Counted from the first letter of the stretch, positions 1 through 9,733 are shown. The stretch: DNA of 64,000 nt from an uncultured Porphyromonadaceae bacterium (GCA_900541835.1 UQLL01000008.1:1-64000), one strand, 5' to 3'. Numbers and translations: made by a program. Notes: generated from the sequence alone by a model not told the origin.

Positions 1-32
1 CAAAGATACGAATTATTTCTCTGATATGCAAA
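1..32 (-). promoter_or_regulatory. Bacteroidetes-type promoter pointing out of the window
   Basis: Read on the minus strand there is TTTG at 32-29, a 20-nt spacer and TATCTTTG at 8-1. This matches the TTTG-N19-21-TAnnTTTG promoter of the Bacteroidetes primary sigma factor. It would transcribe a leftward gene whose start lies beyond the left edge. No gene is visible in 1-214. Confidence 0.6.
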
Positions 33-159
33 TGTTTAATTTATAGAAGTTTCCTTTTTTTAATAGGGAAAAATATGGGGTCCATGATTAACTATATATT
101 TAACAATATTTAATAATTGCCAAATTCCATATCCACTTGGTTCTGGAGCTTGAAAAGAA

Positions 160-193
160 AATAAAACTCCCGGAGCCGAGTGGTTCCGGGAGT
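160..193 (-). terminator. Rho-independent terminator of the nuo-atp operon
   Basis: ACTCCCGGA (166-174) pairs perfectly with TCCGGGAGT (185-193) around a 10-nt loop. On the minus strand the stem is followed by a TTTTAT tract. It lies 21 bases after the nuoN stop codon and is the only clear terminator found for the whole 18-gene run. Confidence 0.85.
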
Positions 194-214
194 CTTTTAT
201 AGGGTGGGGGTTGA

Positions 215-1687
215 TTAGCGAATCATGGCGAATATGTCGGCGGCGCGGTCGGAGACGCAGCTGAGGGAGCCGTAGCACCAGGAGACAATGCCCAGGGCCA
301 GGATGCCGGCCAGGCAGAGCCACATGCCCACGCGCTCGGTGCAGGCACTCCGGAACTGAGGCACGACGGGCTCGGAGGGGTTGATCCACATGGCTTTCAC
401 CACCAGCAGGTAGTAGTACAGGGAGATAATGGTGTTGATCAGGGCGATGAGCACCAGGATGTACAGGGCGATGCTGCCGGTCGACGTGGTGGCCGTGAAG
501 ATCATGAACTTGGAGAAGAAGCCTGCGAACGGCGGGATGCCGGCCAGGGAGAAGAGTCCGAGTGTCATGGTGAAGCTCAGCCAGGGGTTGGTCTTGTGCA
601 GTCCGTCGTAGTCGTTCATGTCGACCTTGCCGGTCTTGTTCTCTATGGCGGCGATGACTGCGAAGACGCCGAGGTTGGAGAAGACGTACACCAGGATGTA
701 GAAGAGCATGGATGCCATGCCGATGGTGTTGGCGGCGATGATGCCGAGCATGATGTAGCCGGCCTGGGATACGGACGAGAAGGCCATGAAGCGCTTCATG
801 TTGCGCTGGCGGATGGCGAACAGGTTGCCGACGGTGATGGTCAGGATGATGATGCCGTACATCATCCACTCCCAGATGTTGGAGTAGACGGTGCCGAACA
901 CTTGGCAGAGGACCACCAGGAAAGCGAAAGCTGCGGAACCCTTGCTGATGACGGACAGGTAGCTGGTGACGGCCGTGGGTGCGCCTTGGTAAACGTCGGC
1001 GGTCCAGAGGTGGAAGGGCACGAGCGAGAGCTTGAAGCCGAAGCCGGCGATGACGAAGGCGATGGCCACTATCAGCATGGTGGAGTGGGAGCCGACGGTG
1101 ATGGCCGAGGCGATGTCCTTGAAGTAGAGGCTGCCGCCGCTGAGGGCGAAAGTGAAGCTAAGGCCGAACAGTAAGATTGCCGACGAGAAGATGGCCGTCA
1201 TGATGTACTTGATGGCTGCCTCATGGCTCTCGTAGCGGTTCTTGTTGAAGGCCACCATGGCTGCCAGGGGCAGGGAGGCGCTCTCAAGGCCGATGATGAA
1301 GAGCAGGAAGTGGCGGGCCGAGATCATGAGGTACATGCCGAACAGGGTCACGAGCAGCAGCTCGTAGAACTCGCCTCGGCGCACGCTGCCCTCTTCGCTG
1401 TCAATCCATTGCTGGCCCTGGAGCAGTACCAGGAAGACGCCGAGGTTGAGGATGCCCTTGATGGCGACGCAGACCTGAGTGTTGACATACATGCCGCCGA
1501 AAGCCTCGGTGACGTTGACGGGGATGAGCCACATGGCCACCGTAGCCAGGCCGAACAGCACCAGCGTGACGGGCGTCAGGGCTTTCTGCGCCTTCTTGCC
1601 GAAGAAGACGTCGACAAGGAAGACTATTATGAACACCGTGAGCACCAGAAGCTCCGGGTACATGGTTCCAAACTGTGAATAGTTCAT
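215..1687 (-). CDS. nuoN: NADH-quinone oxidoreductase subunit N
   Basis: NuoN is one of the three antiporter-like proton-pumping subunits in the membrane arm of complex I. The 490-residue product is highly hydrophobic, with about 14 membrane helices, and carries the Proton_antipo_M signature around PFHLWTADVYQGAPTAV followed by a conserved SKG lysine. Length is normal for the family. It is the last gene of the nuo-atp operon, 17 bp after nuoM, and is followed by a strong terminator. The start is the only good ATG and is spaced as in neighbouring genes. Confidence 0.95.
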   Translation of the reverse strand: MNYSQFGTMYPELLVLTVFIIVFLVDVFFGKKAQKALTPVTLVLFGLATVAMWLIPVNVTEAFGGMYVNTQVCVAIKGILNLGVFLVLLQGQQWIDSEEGSVRRGEFYELLLVTLFGMYLMISARHFLLFIIGLESASLPLAAMVAFNKNRYESHEAAIKYIMTAIFSSAILLFGLSFTFALSGGSLYFKDIASAITVGSHSTMLIVAIAFVIAGFGFKLSLVPFHLWTADVYQGAPTAVTSYLSVISKGSAAFAFLVVLCQVFGTVYSNIWEWMMYGIIILTITVGNLFAIRQRNMKRFMAFSSVSQAGYIMLGIIAANTIGMASMLFYILVYVFSNLGVFAVIAAIENKTGKVDMNDYDGLHKTNPWLSFTMTLGLFSLAGIPPFAGFFSKFMIFTATTSTGSIALYILVLIALINTIISLYYYLLVVKAMWINPSEPVVPQFRSACTERVGMWLCLAGILALGIVSWCYGSLSCVSDRAADIFAMIR

Positions 1688-1704
1688 GATGCTTTAGTAT
1701 TCTA

Positions 1705-3213
1705 TTATACGCCGAGGGCTTTGATGATGGGGCCGAAGGAGAATTCGATGGCCTCGTTGATCCAGTTGGGGAAGCAGCCGATGCCGGCGATGCAGACTAT
1801 CAGGGTTACGGTGCTGACGCGCTCGAACCAGGTGGCGTCGGTCAGGGCCAGGTGATGCTCGTCCTGCACCTTGCCGAGCAGGAGCTTGCCGACCACGCGC
1901 AGGATGTAGACTGCGGTGATGACAATGGAGCAGGTGGCGGCGATGACGAAGCAGCGGTGGAAGAGGTCAGCGTCCTGGAAGGAGCCGAAGAAGATTGTCA
2001 TCTCGGCTACAAAGCCCGACAGGCCCGGGAGACCGAGCGAGGCGAAGCCGGCTATCATGTAGCAGACGCCGAGATAGGGCATTATCTTCATCAGACCGCC
2101 CATCTGGCGGATGTCGCGGGTGTGGGTGCGGCCGTAGATCATGCCGATGAGGGCGAAGAAGAGTGCCGTCATGAGGCCGTGGCTGAGCATCTGGAGGATG
2201 GCGCCAGTCATGGCCGTGGCGTTGAGCATAAGGATGGCGAAGAGCACCATGCCGCAGTGCGAAACGGATGAGTAGGCGTTGATGTACTTGAGGTCCGTCT
2301 GCACGCATGCCGAGAAGGCGCCGTATACAATCGAGATGCCGGTGAGGATGATGAAGATCCAGGCGAGCTCGTTGGCGGCCTGCGGCAGCAGGAAGATGGC
2401 GATGCGGAAGCAGCCGTATCCGCCGAGCTTCATCAGCACGCCTGCGTGGAGCATGGACACTGCCGTGGGGGCCGAGGCGTGGCCGTCGGGCGACCAGGTG
2501 TGGAAGGGGAACATGGCGCCCAGCACGCCGAAGCCGACGAAGGTGAACGGGAACAGGAACGTCTGCCAGCCGTGGCTGATGGCGTTGTTGTGCGAAATCT
2601 CAAGTATGTTCCAGGTGAGCTGGCTGGGGTCGGCTGCGGAGTGCCAGTAGATGCCGAACAGGCCGAGCATCAGGAAGGCGGAGCCGCCCATGAGCATCAG
2701 TGTCAGCTTCATGGCCGAGTACTCCTTGCGGCCCGTGCCCCACACGCCGATGAGCAGGTACATGGGGATGAGCGCTATCTCGTAGAACATGAACATGGTG
2801 AACATGTCGATGGAGATGAAGAAGCCGAACACACCCATGCTCAACAGGGCGAACCAGAGGAAGAAGTTCTTGGGCAGGGGATTGATTTTCCAGGAGGCGA
2901 AGGTGCCGGCGAACACGATGACTGCCGAGAGCAGGATCATGAACACGGAGATGCCGTCCACGCCCACAGCCAGGTGTATGTTGAGTGGGGCGTACCACAT
3001 CCAGGAACCGGTGAAGAGCATTTCGTCCTCTATGCCGGCGCCGCGCATCTGCAGGAAGGCGACTACGAGCCAGATGGCCAGCGCCAGGAGCGCCGTGGAG
3101 CACACTACCATCACGGTGCGGATGGCGTTCATGCCCCGGTTGGTGCACAGGCCCAGTCCCGCGAGCATTATCAGCGGGATGACAACAAACCAAATCAGGA
3201 TATTTTCAAACAT
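1705..3213 (-). CDS. nuoM: NADH-quinone oxidoreductase subunit M
   Basis: NuoM is the middle antiporter-like proton channel of complex I. The 502-residue protein has many membrane helices, the key helix-5 glutamate in FYEIALIPMYLLIG, and the family signature FHTWSPDGHASAPTAVSM followed by LHAGVLMKLGGYG with the channel lysine. The gene lies 35 bp after nuoL and 17 bp before nuoN. Nothing is unusual in length or motifs. Confidence 0.96.
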   Translation of the reverse strand: MFENILIWFVVIPLIMLAGLGLCTNRGMNAIRTVMVVCSTALLALAIWLVVAFLQMRGAGIEDEMLFTGSWMWYAPLNIHLAVGVDGISVFMILLSAVIVFAGTFASWKINPLPKNFFLWFALLSMGVFGFFISIDMFTMFMFYEIALIPMYLLIGVWGTGRKEYSAMKLTLMLMGGSAFLMLGLFGIYWHSAADPSQLTWNILEISHNNAISHGWQTFLFPFTFVGFGVLGAMFPFHTWSPDGHASAPTAVSMLHAGVLMKLGGYGCFRIAIFLLPQAANELAWIFIILTGISIVYGAFSACVQTDLKYINAYSSVSHCGMVLFAILMLNATAMTGAILQMLSHGLMTALFFALIGMIYGRTHTRDIRQMGGLMKIMPYLGVCYMIAGFASLGLPGLSGFVAEMTIFFGSFQDADLFHRCFVIAATCSIVITAVYILRVVGKLLLGKVQDEHHLALTDATWFERVSTVTLIVCIAGIGCFPNWINEAIEFSFGPIIKALGV

Positions 3214-3248
3214 AATCGTTTCTTTGTCTTTTTATGTCGGCTGAGCGG

Positions 3249-5189
3249 TTAGAGGAATGCGAGCCAGGTTATGATCGCCAGGGCGCAGGCGCCGAGGAAG
3301 TACCAGACCACATAGGCCTGGATGCTGCCCGACTGCATGCCGCGGATGGCGAAGGATGTTTTCTGGGTAATCTTGGCGAAGCCGTCCATGGTGGCGTCGA
3401 TGACGTGGCGGTCGAACCAGGCGATGGATCGGCAGATGATGCCGAAGATGAACTTGTGGGTGACGAACATGTAGATTTCGTCCCAGTAGAAGCGGCGGTT
3501 AGCGGCTTTCCACAGGCCGGGCAGGGCTGCCTTCATGCGTGCTGGCTTCGGGTTCTCCTTGAAGTAGAGCCAGGCGGCGAAGGCGATGGCGAGCACTGCC
3601 ACTACAAGGGAGGTGGCGGCTACCTGACCCTCGATATGGATGTGGTAGGGCTTGCCGTCCCAGGTCACGAACTCGCCGAAGGGGATGAAGCCGGCCACGC
3701 AGCTTACCAGGGCCAGGAAGATGAGGGGAAGCGACATCTGCCAGGGTGCGTCGTGCGGACGGTGCTCCTTGTAGTGCGGGTTCTCCTTCCACCAGAACAC
3801 CAGGAAGTACATGCGGAACATGTAGAAGGCGGTCAGGCCTGCTACCATGGTCATCCAGGCGCCCCAAAGCCAGTCGCGCTGGAACATGGCAGCCAGCATC
3901 TCGTCCTTGGAGAAGAAGCCGGAGAAGGGCCATATGCCCGCGATGGCGAGACAGCCGATCAGGAAAGTGATGTGGCAGATGGGCATGTACTTGGCCATGC
4001 CGCCCATGGCGGTGTAGTTGTTGGAGTGCACGGCGTGGATGAGGGCGCCGGCGCCGAGGAACAGCAGGGCCTTGAACATGGCGTGAGTGAACAGGTGGAA
4101 CATGCCGGCCATGTAGCCCAGGCCGCCGTAGTGGCCGTTCACCTCGGAGGTGTAGGCCACGCCCAGCGACACCATCATGAAGGCAATCTGCGATATGGTG
4201 GAGAAGGCGAGGATGCGCTTGATGTCAATCTGGCAGCAGGCCACGACGGCTGCGTAGAAGGCGGTGATGGCGCCGACGACGGTGACGAACGTCAGCGACG
4301 CGTCGACCACGCAGTAGACGGGGAACATGCGCGCTACCAGGTAGACGCCGGCCACTACCATGGTGGCAGCGTGGATGAGGGCCGAGACGGGTGTCGGACC
4401 CTCCATGGCGTCGGGCAGCCAGATGTGCAGTGGCATCATGGCCGACTTGCCCATGCCGCCGACGAAGATGAGAACCATGGCCCAGGTGATGACAGATGCG
4501 CCCATGAAGGTGGCGCCGCCGGCCTGTGTGAGAACCTGTCCGGGATTGCTTACCAGGTCGACGAAGTTGAAAGTGTCGGTGTAGTAGCTCAGCACGAGGA
4601 TGCCGATGAGGAAGCCGAGGTCGGCGAAGCGGGTCACGATGAAGGCCTTCTTGGAGGCGCTGACTGCGGTCGGAAGCTTGTAGTAGAAGCCGATGAGCAG
4701 GTAGGAGCTTACGCCCACGAGCTCCCAGAAGATGTACATCTGGAAGATGTTGGTGGCGACAACCAGGCCGAGCATCGAGAAGCTGAAAAGCGACAGGAAC
4801 GCGTAGTAGCGCTGGAAGCCCTGCTCGCCCTCCATGTAACCCCACGAGTAGAGGTGCACCATGAAGGAGATGGTGGTGATGACGATGAGCATCATCGCCG
4901 AGATGGGATCGAGCAGGAAGCCGAGGTTGACCACCAGGGTCTTGGTGAACGCCAGCCACTCCACGTTGAAGACGGTGTAGACCTGGCGGACGCCGTCGGC
5001 GATGAAGTCGGGCGAGCCGGAGAAGAAGTATGTGAAGGCCACTGTGTAGGCTATCGCCGTGGTGGCGCCCATGGCGCAGATGCCGATCAGGCCGGCCAGC
5101 TTGTGGCTCATCTTCATTCCCGTGAGTCCAAGCAGCAGGAAGTTGAACAGGGGAATGGCCAGAATCAGAAGCGGTAATGTGATGTCCAT
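3249..5189 (-). CDS. nuoL: NADH-quinone oxidoreductase subunit L
   Basis: NuoL is the distal antiporter-like subunit of complex I; its C-terminal lateral helix braces the membrane arm. The 646-residue product contains the motif PLHIWLPDAMEGPTPVSALI and then IHAATMVVAGVYL, and about 14 core helices. Past residue 500 comes the C-terminal region expected to hold the lateral helix. The start overlaps nothing and sits 4 bp after the nuoK stop, which suggests translational coupling. Confidence 0.96.
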   Translation of the reverse strand: MDITLPLLILAIPLFNFLLLGLTGMKMSHKLAGLIGICAMGATTAIAYTVAFTYFFSGSPDFIADGVRQVYTVFNVEWLAFTKTLVVNLGFLLDPISAMMLIVITTISFMVHLYSWGYMEGEQGFQRYYAFLSLFSFSMLGLVVATNIFQMYIFWELVGVSSYLLIGFYYKLPTAVSASKKAFIVTRFADLGFLIGILVLSYYTDTFNFVDLVSNPGQVLTQAGGATFMGASVITWAMVLIFVGGMGKSAMMPLHIWLPDAMEGPTPVSALIHAATMVVAGVYLVARMFPVYCVVDASLTFVTVVGAITAFYAAVVACCQIDIKRILAFSTISQIAFMMVSLGVAYTSEVNGHYGGLGYMAGMFHLFTHAMFKALLFLGAGALIHAVHSNNYTAMGGMAKYMPICHITFLIGCLAIAGIWPFSGFFSKDEMLAAMFQRDWLWGAWMTMVAGLTAFYMFRMYFLVFWWKENPHYKEHRPHDAPWQMSLPLIFLALVSCVAGFIPFGEFVTWDGKPYHIHIEGQVAATSLVVAVLAIAFAAWLYFKENPKPARMKAALPGLWKAANRRFYWDEIYMFVTHKFIFGIICRSIAWFDRHVIDATMDGFAKITQKTSFAIRGMQSGSIQAYVVWYFLGACALAIITWLAFL

Positions 5190-5193
5190 GGCC

Positions 5194-5505
5194 TTAGAAT
5201 TTCAGTTTGTTGATCTCGCGCACGTTGGTGTTGCCGACGGCGCGGTAGATGTTAATGATGATGGCGATGGCCACGGCGGTCTCTGCGGCCGCGATGGCGA
5301 TGGCGAACAGTGTGAAGACCATGCCCTCCATGCTGCCCGGGTAGAGGAAGCGGTTGAAGACCACGAAGTTGAGGTCGGCGGAGTTGAGCATGAGCTCGAT
5401 GGAGATGAGCATGGCGATGAGGTTGCGGCGAGTCACGAAGCCGAACAGGCCGCACACGAACATGATCACGCTCGGCACCAGGTACCATAACATATTTATA
5501 TCCAT
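5194..5505 (-). CDS. nuoK: NADH-quinone oxidoreductase subunit K
   Basis: NuoK is a small three-helix subunit of the proton path of complex I, here 103 residues. The two membrane glutamates expected for the family are present: Glu37 in LISIELMLNS and Glu75 in IAAAETAVAIA. The frame is open further upstream across nuoJ, but that part is a shadow of nuoJ. The ATG at 5505, giving MDINMLWYLVPS, fits family length and lies 8 bp after the nuoJ stop. Confidence 0.95.
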   Translation of the reverse strand: MDINMLWYLVPSVIMFVCGLFGFVTRRNLIAMLISIELMLNSADLNFVVFNRFLYPGSMEGMVFTLFAIAIAAAETAVAIAIIINIYRAVGNTNVREINKLKF

Positions 5506-5513
5506 GCCCGATG

Positions 5514-6038
5514 TTATTTTTTGCGTGCTACGGTTACGCCGCCGATGATGCAGGCCAGCAGCAGGACGCTGACGGCTTCGAAGGGCAGCAGATACTGATA
5601 CTTGCCGGTGCCCACCATTGCATATCCGAGGGTATGCATGTCGATGGGGTAGTCGGCGATGCTTGCCAGCGTGGTCTGCTCGTCGAGCAGCGGCATGTGG
5701 AATAGGGCCCAGCAGAGCACTACGGCGCCGATGACGGAGGCTATGATGCCTGCCGCGCGGCGGTGGTGCGTCAGCAGCGGGGCCTTGTCGGCCGGCTTGG
5801 AGGTGAGCAGGATGGCGAACACGAACAGCACCATGATGCCGCCCGCGTAGACTGCTATCTGCACGCCGCCCAGGAACTGGTAGCCGAGCTGGAAGTAGAA
5901 GATGGCCGTGCCGAGGAGCACGAAGAGCAGATACGTGGCTGCCCGGAGTATGCGGCGCGTGGTGACGGCCAGCACGGAGAAGGCTATCACGGCTATCGCC
6001 ACTATGAAGTAGAGTACGATAAATCCTGGCGTTTCCAT
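5514..6038 (-). CDS. nuoJ: NADH-quinone oxidoreductase subunit J
   Basis: NuoJ is the five-helix membrane subunit (ND6 homologue) of complex I. The 174-residue protein has five hydrophobic segments; the third carries the conserved glycine/tyrosine-rich stretch (FLGGVQIAVYAGGIMVLFVF) that forms the pi-bulge helix in this family. It starts 3 bp after the nuoI stop. Its position between nuoI and nuoK is the standard order. Confidence 0.94.
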   Translation of the reverse strand: METPGFIVLYFIVAIAVIAFSVLAVTTRRILRAATYLLFVLLGTAIFYFQLGYQFLGGVQIAVYAGGIMVLFVFAILLTSKPADKAPLLTHHRRAAGIIASVIGAVVLCWALFHMPLLDEQTTLASIADYPIDMHTLGYAMVGTGKYQYLLPFEAVSVLLLACIIGGVTVARKK

Positions 6039-6041
6039 ATC

Positions 6042-6644
6042 TTATTTGTTGTTTTCGGTATTGGCGGGTTTCTCGGCTTCGGCGGCTGCCTTGGCGGCGG
6101 CTTCTCGCTCGGCCTTGATGCGTGCGGCCTTCTCCTTGGCGGCGGCTATGACGGCCGGGTCCACCTGGGGCTTGGGCGCCGGGGCGTCCTCTTTCTCTGG
6201 CAGGTAGTTGAGGGTCTTGACGAGGCTTTCGCGCTGGAAGACGGCCTGTTCGAAGTCGTTGCTGAATTCGAGGGCGTGCTGCGGACAGGTGGTGACGCAC
6301 AGCATGCAGAAGGTGCAGGAGCCAAGGTCGTAGGTGTACTTGTCAAGCTTGCGCTTCTTCTTGCCGTCGGGCAGTTCCACCATCTTGGTGGTGAGGTGGA
6401 TGGTGCCGTTGGGGCAGTTCATCTGGCAGATGCCGCAGCCGATGCACTTGTGGCGCCCCTCGCTGTCATACTTGAGGGTGAGCTCGGCGCGGAAACGCTC
6501 CGGAATCTCAAGGGTGGCGCGGTTTTCCGGGTAGCACTCGGTGAGTTTCTTCGTCACCAGCTCCTTACCCGTAACTTCCATGCCCTTGACAAGGCTGCTG
6601 AGGCCCTTGGCAACTCCCTGGAAATATTCTTTTATACTACTCAT
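6042..6644 (-). CDS. nuoI: NADH-quinone oxidoreductase subunit I, 2x[4Fe-4S]
   Basis: NuoI carries the two [4Fe-4S] clusters (N6a/N6b) that pass electrons towards NuoB. The 200-residue protein shows both ferredoxin motifs: Cys67, 70, 73, 77 (CIGCGICQMNCP) and Cys110, 113, 116, 120 (CTFCMLCVTTCP). The C-terminal 40 residues are a charged Ala/Glu/Lys-rich tail. It is the first nuo gene after the inserted ATP synthase block, 18 bp after atpG, rather than following nuoH as is usual. Confidence 0.95.
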   Translation of the reverse strand: MSSIKEYFQGVAKGLSSLVKGMEVTGKELVTKKLTECYPENRATLEIPERFRAELTLKYDSEGRHKCIGCGICQMNCPNGTIHLTTKMVELPDGKKKRKLDKYTYDLGSCTFCMLCVTTCPQHALEFSNDFEQAVFQRESLVKTLNYLPEKEDAPAPKPQVDPAVIAAAKEKAARIKAEREAAAKAAAEAEKPANTENNK

Positions 6645-6662
6645 GATGTCGGTTATACTACT

Positions 6663-7568
6663 CTATTTTTCCACCTGGCCGCCGAGGATGTCGAGCAGCT
6701 CGGTGGTGATGCCCTGCTGGCGGAGCTTGTTGTATTCGAGCTGCAGGCTCTCCTGTAGTTTCTTGGCGTTGTCGTTGGCGGCCTGCATGGCCATGATGCG
6801 TGCGGCCTGTTCGGAGGCCCGGTTCTCGATGGTGACTTCCTGCATCAGCGACAGCACGAACATGGGGAGCACCTGCGAGAAGATGCTGTTGGCGTCGGGC
6901 TCGAAGATGTACATGATGTCGGAGTGCAGACCTTTCTGCTCCTTGGTGGCGTCGCCTGCGAGTTCCGCGCCGTTGACGGGGAAGAGGCGGTCCACCTTTG
7001 GGCGCTGGCGGCCGATGGTGTAGAACTTCATGTACACGACTTCGACGGCGTCGAGGCGTCCCTGCTCGAAGTCTTTCTGCAGGCGGAGGGTGAAGTCGTT
7101 GACGGTGTCGCCGACCATCTTGGAGCTGACTCCGTCGACGGCGACGCACTCCACGCCGGCTGTGTCTTCGGCATACTTCTCCACGATGCGGCGCATCTTG
7201 CGGCCCACGGGATAGAGCTCTATGACGCAGGCGGGGCCGTAGCTGTCGCGCCAGGCGCGGATGCGCTCGTGCAGGAACTTGAATATGTTGACGTTGTAGG
7301 CGCCGCAGAGGCCGTCGTCGCTGCCGTAGACGACCACGCCGAGTCGCTGCACGTCTCTGCTGACGGTCAGCGGCGAAGAATAGTTCTCGCCGGCGCGCAG
7401 CAGGTGGCCCATGATCTGCATGATCTGGTCCTTGAATGGGAGCAGGCGCCGGAGCTCCTGCTCGCTCTTGCGTACCTTGGCCGACGAGATCATCTTCATG
7501 GCGCCGGTGAGCTTCTCGCTCGAGGCGACCGTGCCGATGCGCGTCTTGAGTTCTCTCAGTGTAGCCAT
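6663..7568 (-). CDS. atpG: ATP synthase gamma subunit
   Basis: This is the central rotor shaft of F1, which couples c-ring rotation to catalysis. The 301-residue product begins with the conserved MATLRELKTRIGTVASSEKL and ends with the matching C-terminal helix (LQLEYNKLRQQGITTELLDI); these two termini form the coiled-coil shaft. The Rossmann-like middle section holds the VVYGSDDGLCGAYNVNIFK motif. The gene lies 10 bp after atpA and is followed 18 bp later by nuoI, the downstream junction of the atp block inside the nuo genes. Confidence 0.95.
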   Translation of the reverse strand: MATLRELKTRIGTVASSEKLTGAMKMISSAKVRKSEQELRRLLPFKDQIMQIMGHLLRAGENYSSPLTVSRDVQRLGVVVYGSDDGLCGAYNVNIFKFLHERIRAWRDSYGPACVIELYPVGRKMRRIVEKYAEDTAGVECVAVDGVSSKMVGDTVNDFTLRLQKDFEQGRLDAVEVVYMKFYTIGRQRPKVDRLFPVNGAELAGDATKEQKGLHSDIMYIFEPDANSIFSQVLPMFVLSLMQEVTIENRASEQAARIMAMQAANDNAKKLQESLQLEYNKLRQQGITTELLDILGGQVEK

Positions 7569-7578
7569 TTAGAGTCGC

Positions 7579-9168
7579 TTATTTGGCTTTGGAGGGAGCG
7601 AGCCCGGCGGATACCTGGGCCGCTACCTTGTCGAGGATTGCTGTCACTTCGTCGGTCATCTTGCCGGCCTTGATCTGATCGAGGACGTCGGCGCGGTGGC
7701 TGGCTTCGAGAATCTGGATGAACTGGCGCTCGAACTCTTCCACCTTGTCCTCGGGGATATTCTTGAGCAGGCCGTTGACGCCGCAGTAGATGACGGCGAC
7801 CTCGTTCTCGACGGACCAGGGATGGTACTGTGCCTGGATGAGGAGGCGCTGGTTCTTGCGTCCGCGGTCGATGACGGCTGCGGTGACGGGGTCGATGTCG
7901 CCGCCGAACTTGGTGAAGGCCTCGAGTTCGCGGTACTGTGCCTGGGCGATCTTGAGGGTGCCGGCCACTTTCTTCATGGGCTTGATCTGGGCGCTGCCGC
8001 CTACGCGGCTCACGGAGATGCCCACGTTGACGGCGGGGCGGATGCCCTGGTTGAACAGGGCGGTCTCAAGGAAAATCTGGCCGTCGGTGATGGAGATGAC
8101 GTTGGTGGGGATGTATGCCGACACGTCACCTGCCTGGGTCTCGATGATTGGAAGGGCGGTCAGCGAGCCGCCGCCCTTGACGATGGGCTTGAGGACTTCG
8201 GGAAGGTCGTTCATGGTGGAGGCGACTTCCTGGCTGTCGATGATCTTGGCGGCGCGTTCGAGCAGGCGGCTGTGGAGGTAGAAGATGTCGCCTGGATAGG
8301 CCTCGCGTCCGGAGGGGCGCTTGAGGATCAGCGATATCTCGCGGTAGGCGACGGCCTGCTTGGATAGGTCGTCGTATACGATGAGGGCGTCGCGGCCGGT
8401 GTCGCGGATGAACTCGCCGATGGCCACGCCTGCGAAGGGGGCGTAGTAGCGCATGGAGGCGGAGTCGGAGGCGGAGGCGGCCACCACTACGGTGTAGGGC
8501 ATGGCGCCGAACTTCTCCAGGGTGTGCACGGTGGCGGCGATGGAGGATGCCTTTTGGCCGATGGCGACGTAGATGCAGTAGACGGGCTTGCCGGCTTCGT
8601 AGTTGGCTTTCTGGTTGATGATGGTGTCGATGGCGATGGCGGTCTTGCCAATCTGGCGGTCGCCGATGATGAGCTCGCGCTGTCCGCGACCGATGGGAAT
8701 CATGGAGTCGATTGCCTTGAGGCCGGTCTGGAGAGGCTGCTTTACGGGCTGGCGGAAGATTACGCCGGGAGCCTTGCGCTCAAGAGGCATGAGGAGCTTC
8801 TCGCCCTCGATGGGCCCTTTGCCGTCGATGGGTTCGCCGAGGATGTTGATGACGCGGCCGAAGACGCCCTCGCATACGGGGATGGAGGCGATTTCGCCGG
8901 TGCGGCGCACGGTCATGTTCTCGTTGACGCTGTTTATGTTGTTGAGCAGTACGACGCCGACGTTGCTTTCCTCGAGGTTGAGGGCCACGCCTTTGACGCC
9001 GTTCTCGAACTCTACGAGCTCGTTGGCGCGTACGTTCTCAAGACCGTACACGTGGGCTACGCCGTCGCCTACTTCGAGCACGGTGCCCACTTCCTCGAAT
9101 TTTACCTTGTTGTTGACGTTTTCGAGCTGCTGTTTCAGGATGTCGGATATTTCGCTTGGGTTGAGCAT
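7579..9168 (-). CDS. atpA: ATP synthase alpha subunit
   Basis: This is the regulatory nucleotide-binding subunit of F1, in an alpha3beta3 hexamer with AtpD. The 529-residue protein has the Walker A motif GDRQIGKT at residues 169-176, the N-terminal beta-barrel, and the SVSRVGG segment with the arginine finger near residue 375. It starts 4 bp after the atpH stop, so translation is probably coupled. Confidence 0.97.
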   Translation of the reverse strand: MLNPSEISDILKQQLENVNNKVKFEEVGTVLEVGDGVAHVYGLENVRANELVEFENGVKGVALNLEESNVGVVLLNNINSVNENMTVRRTGEIASIPVCEGVFGRVINILGEPIDGKGPIEGEKLLMPLERKAPGVIFRQPVKQPLQTGLKAIDSMIPIGRGQRELIIGDRQIGKTAIAIDTIINQKANYEAGKPVYCIYVAIGQKASSIAATVHTLEKFGAMPYTVVVAASASDSASMRYYAPFAGVAIGEFIRDTGRDALIVYDDLSKQAVAYREISLILKRPSGREAYPGDIFYLHSRLLERAAKIIDSQEVASTMNDLPEVLKPIVKGGGSLTALPIIETQAGDVSAYIPTNVISITDGQIFLETALFNQGIRPAVNVGISVSRVGGSAQIKPMKKVAGTLKIAQAQYRELEAFTKFGGDIDPVTAAVIDRGRKNQRLLIQAQYHPWSVENEVAVIYCGVNGLLKNIPEDKVEEFERQFIQILEASHRADVLDQIKAGKMTDEVTAILDKVAAQVSAGLAPSKAK

Positions 9169-9172
9169 CTTA

Positions 9173-9718
9173 TCAGTTGCTGCTTATTAGGTTTTGACGT
9201 AACTGTTGTAATTCGTTGCTGATGGAGGCGTCCATCTTGACGTTGTCGACGTATACCTGGAATCCTCCGATGAGGTCGGGGTTTACTTCGGCGGTGTACT
9301 CGAAGGTGCGGTCGGGGAAAGCTTTCCCGACGAGGCTGTGGATGCGGTCCATACGCTCGGTCGAGAGTGGCTTGGCGGTGACGATGCGCACCAGTGAGAT
9401 TTTATTTTCCTCGCGGTAGATGTCGCAGTATGCAAGGCATATGCGCTGCATGTACTCTTCGCGGTGGTGCTGGATTACGAGCTGCACGAGGGCCTTGAAG
9501 TCGTCATCGTATAGGCTTCCGGCGGCATCGCGCATGAGCATTTCCTTGTCTGCGGGTGCGATGTAGGGGTTGGAGAGAGTGCGCTGCAACGCGGGATTGT
9601 CAGCGAAGGCTTTTGCCACAGCGGTCATCTCCTTGTACACGTCGGCCGTCTTGCTGTGCTCGAGGGCGAACTTGTACAGGGCTTTGGCGTAGCGCCGGGC
9701 TATGAGGCCGTTGTCCAT
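9173..9718 (-). CDS. atpH: ATP synthase delta subunit
   Basis: AtpH is the peripheral-stalk cap that joins the b subunits to the top of F1. The 181-residue product opens with the family pattern ARRYAKALYKFALE, and its C-terminal part contains VNPDLIGGFQVYVDNVKMDAS, the typical delta-subunit ending. It lies 15 bp after atpF and 4 bp before atpA. Confidence 0.94.
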   Translation of the reverse strand: MDNGLIARRYAKALYKFALEHSKTADVYKEMTAVAKAFADNPALQRTLSNPYIAPADKEMLMRDAAGSLYDDDFKALVQLVIQHHREEYMQRICLAYCDIYREENKISLVRIVTAKPLSTERMDRIHSLVGKAFPDRTFEYTAEVNPDLIGGFQVYVDNVKMDASISNELQQLRQNLISSN

Positions 9719-9733
9719 GATGTTGCTGTGGTC

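Noticed and set aside
3234..5177. Long open frame on the plus strand opposite nuoL (647 codons)
   Set aside because: It is an antisense shadow of nuoL in GC-rich DNA. The translation is rich in His, Glu and Asp with no domain, and nuoL is certain. The same holds for the plus-strand frame at 14905-16494 opposite nuoCD.
5506..6300. Extended nuoK frame reaching into nuoI
   Set aside because: The extra residues are an Arg/His-rich shadow of nuoJ; NuoK is about 100 residues in all bacteria.
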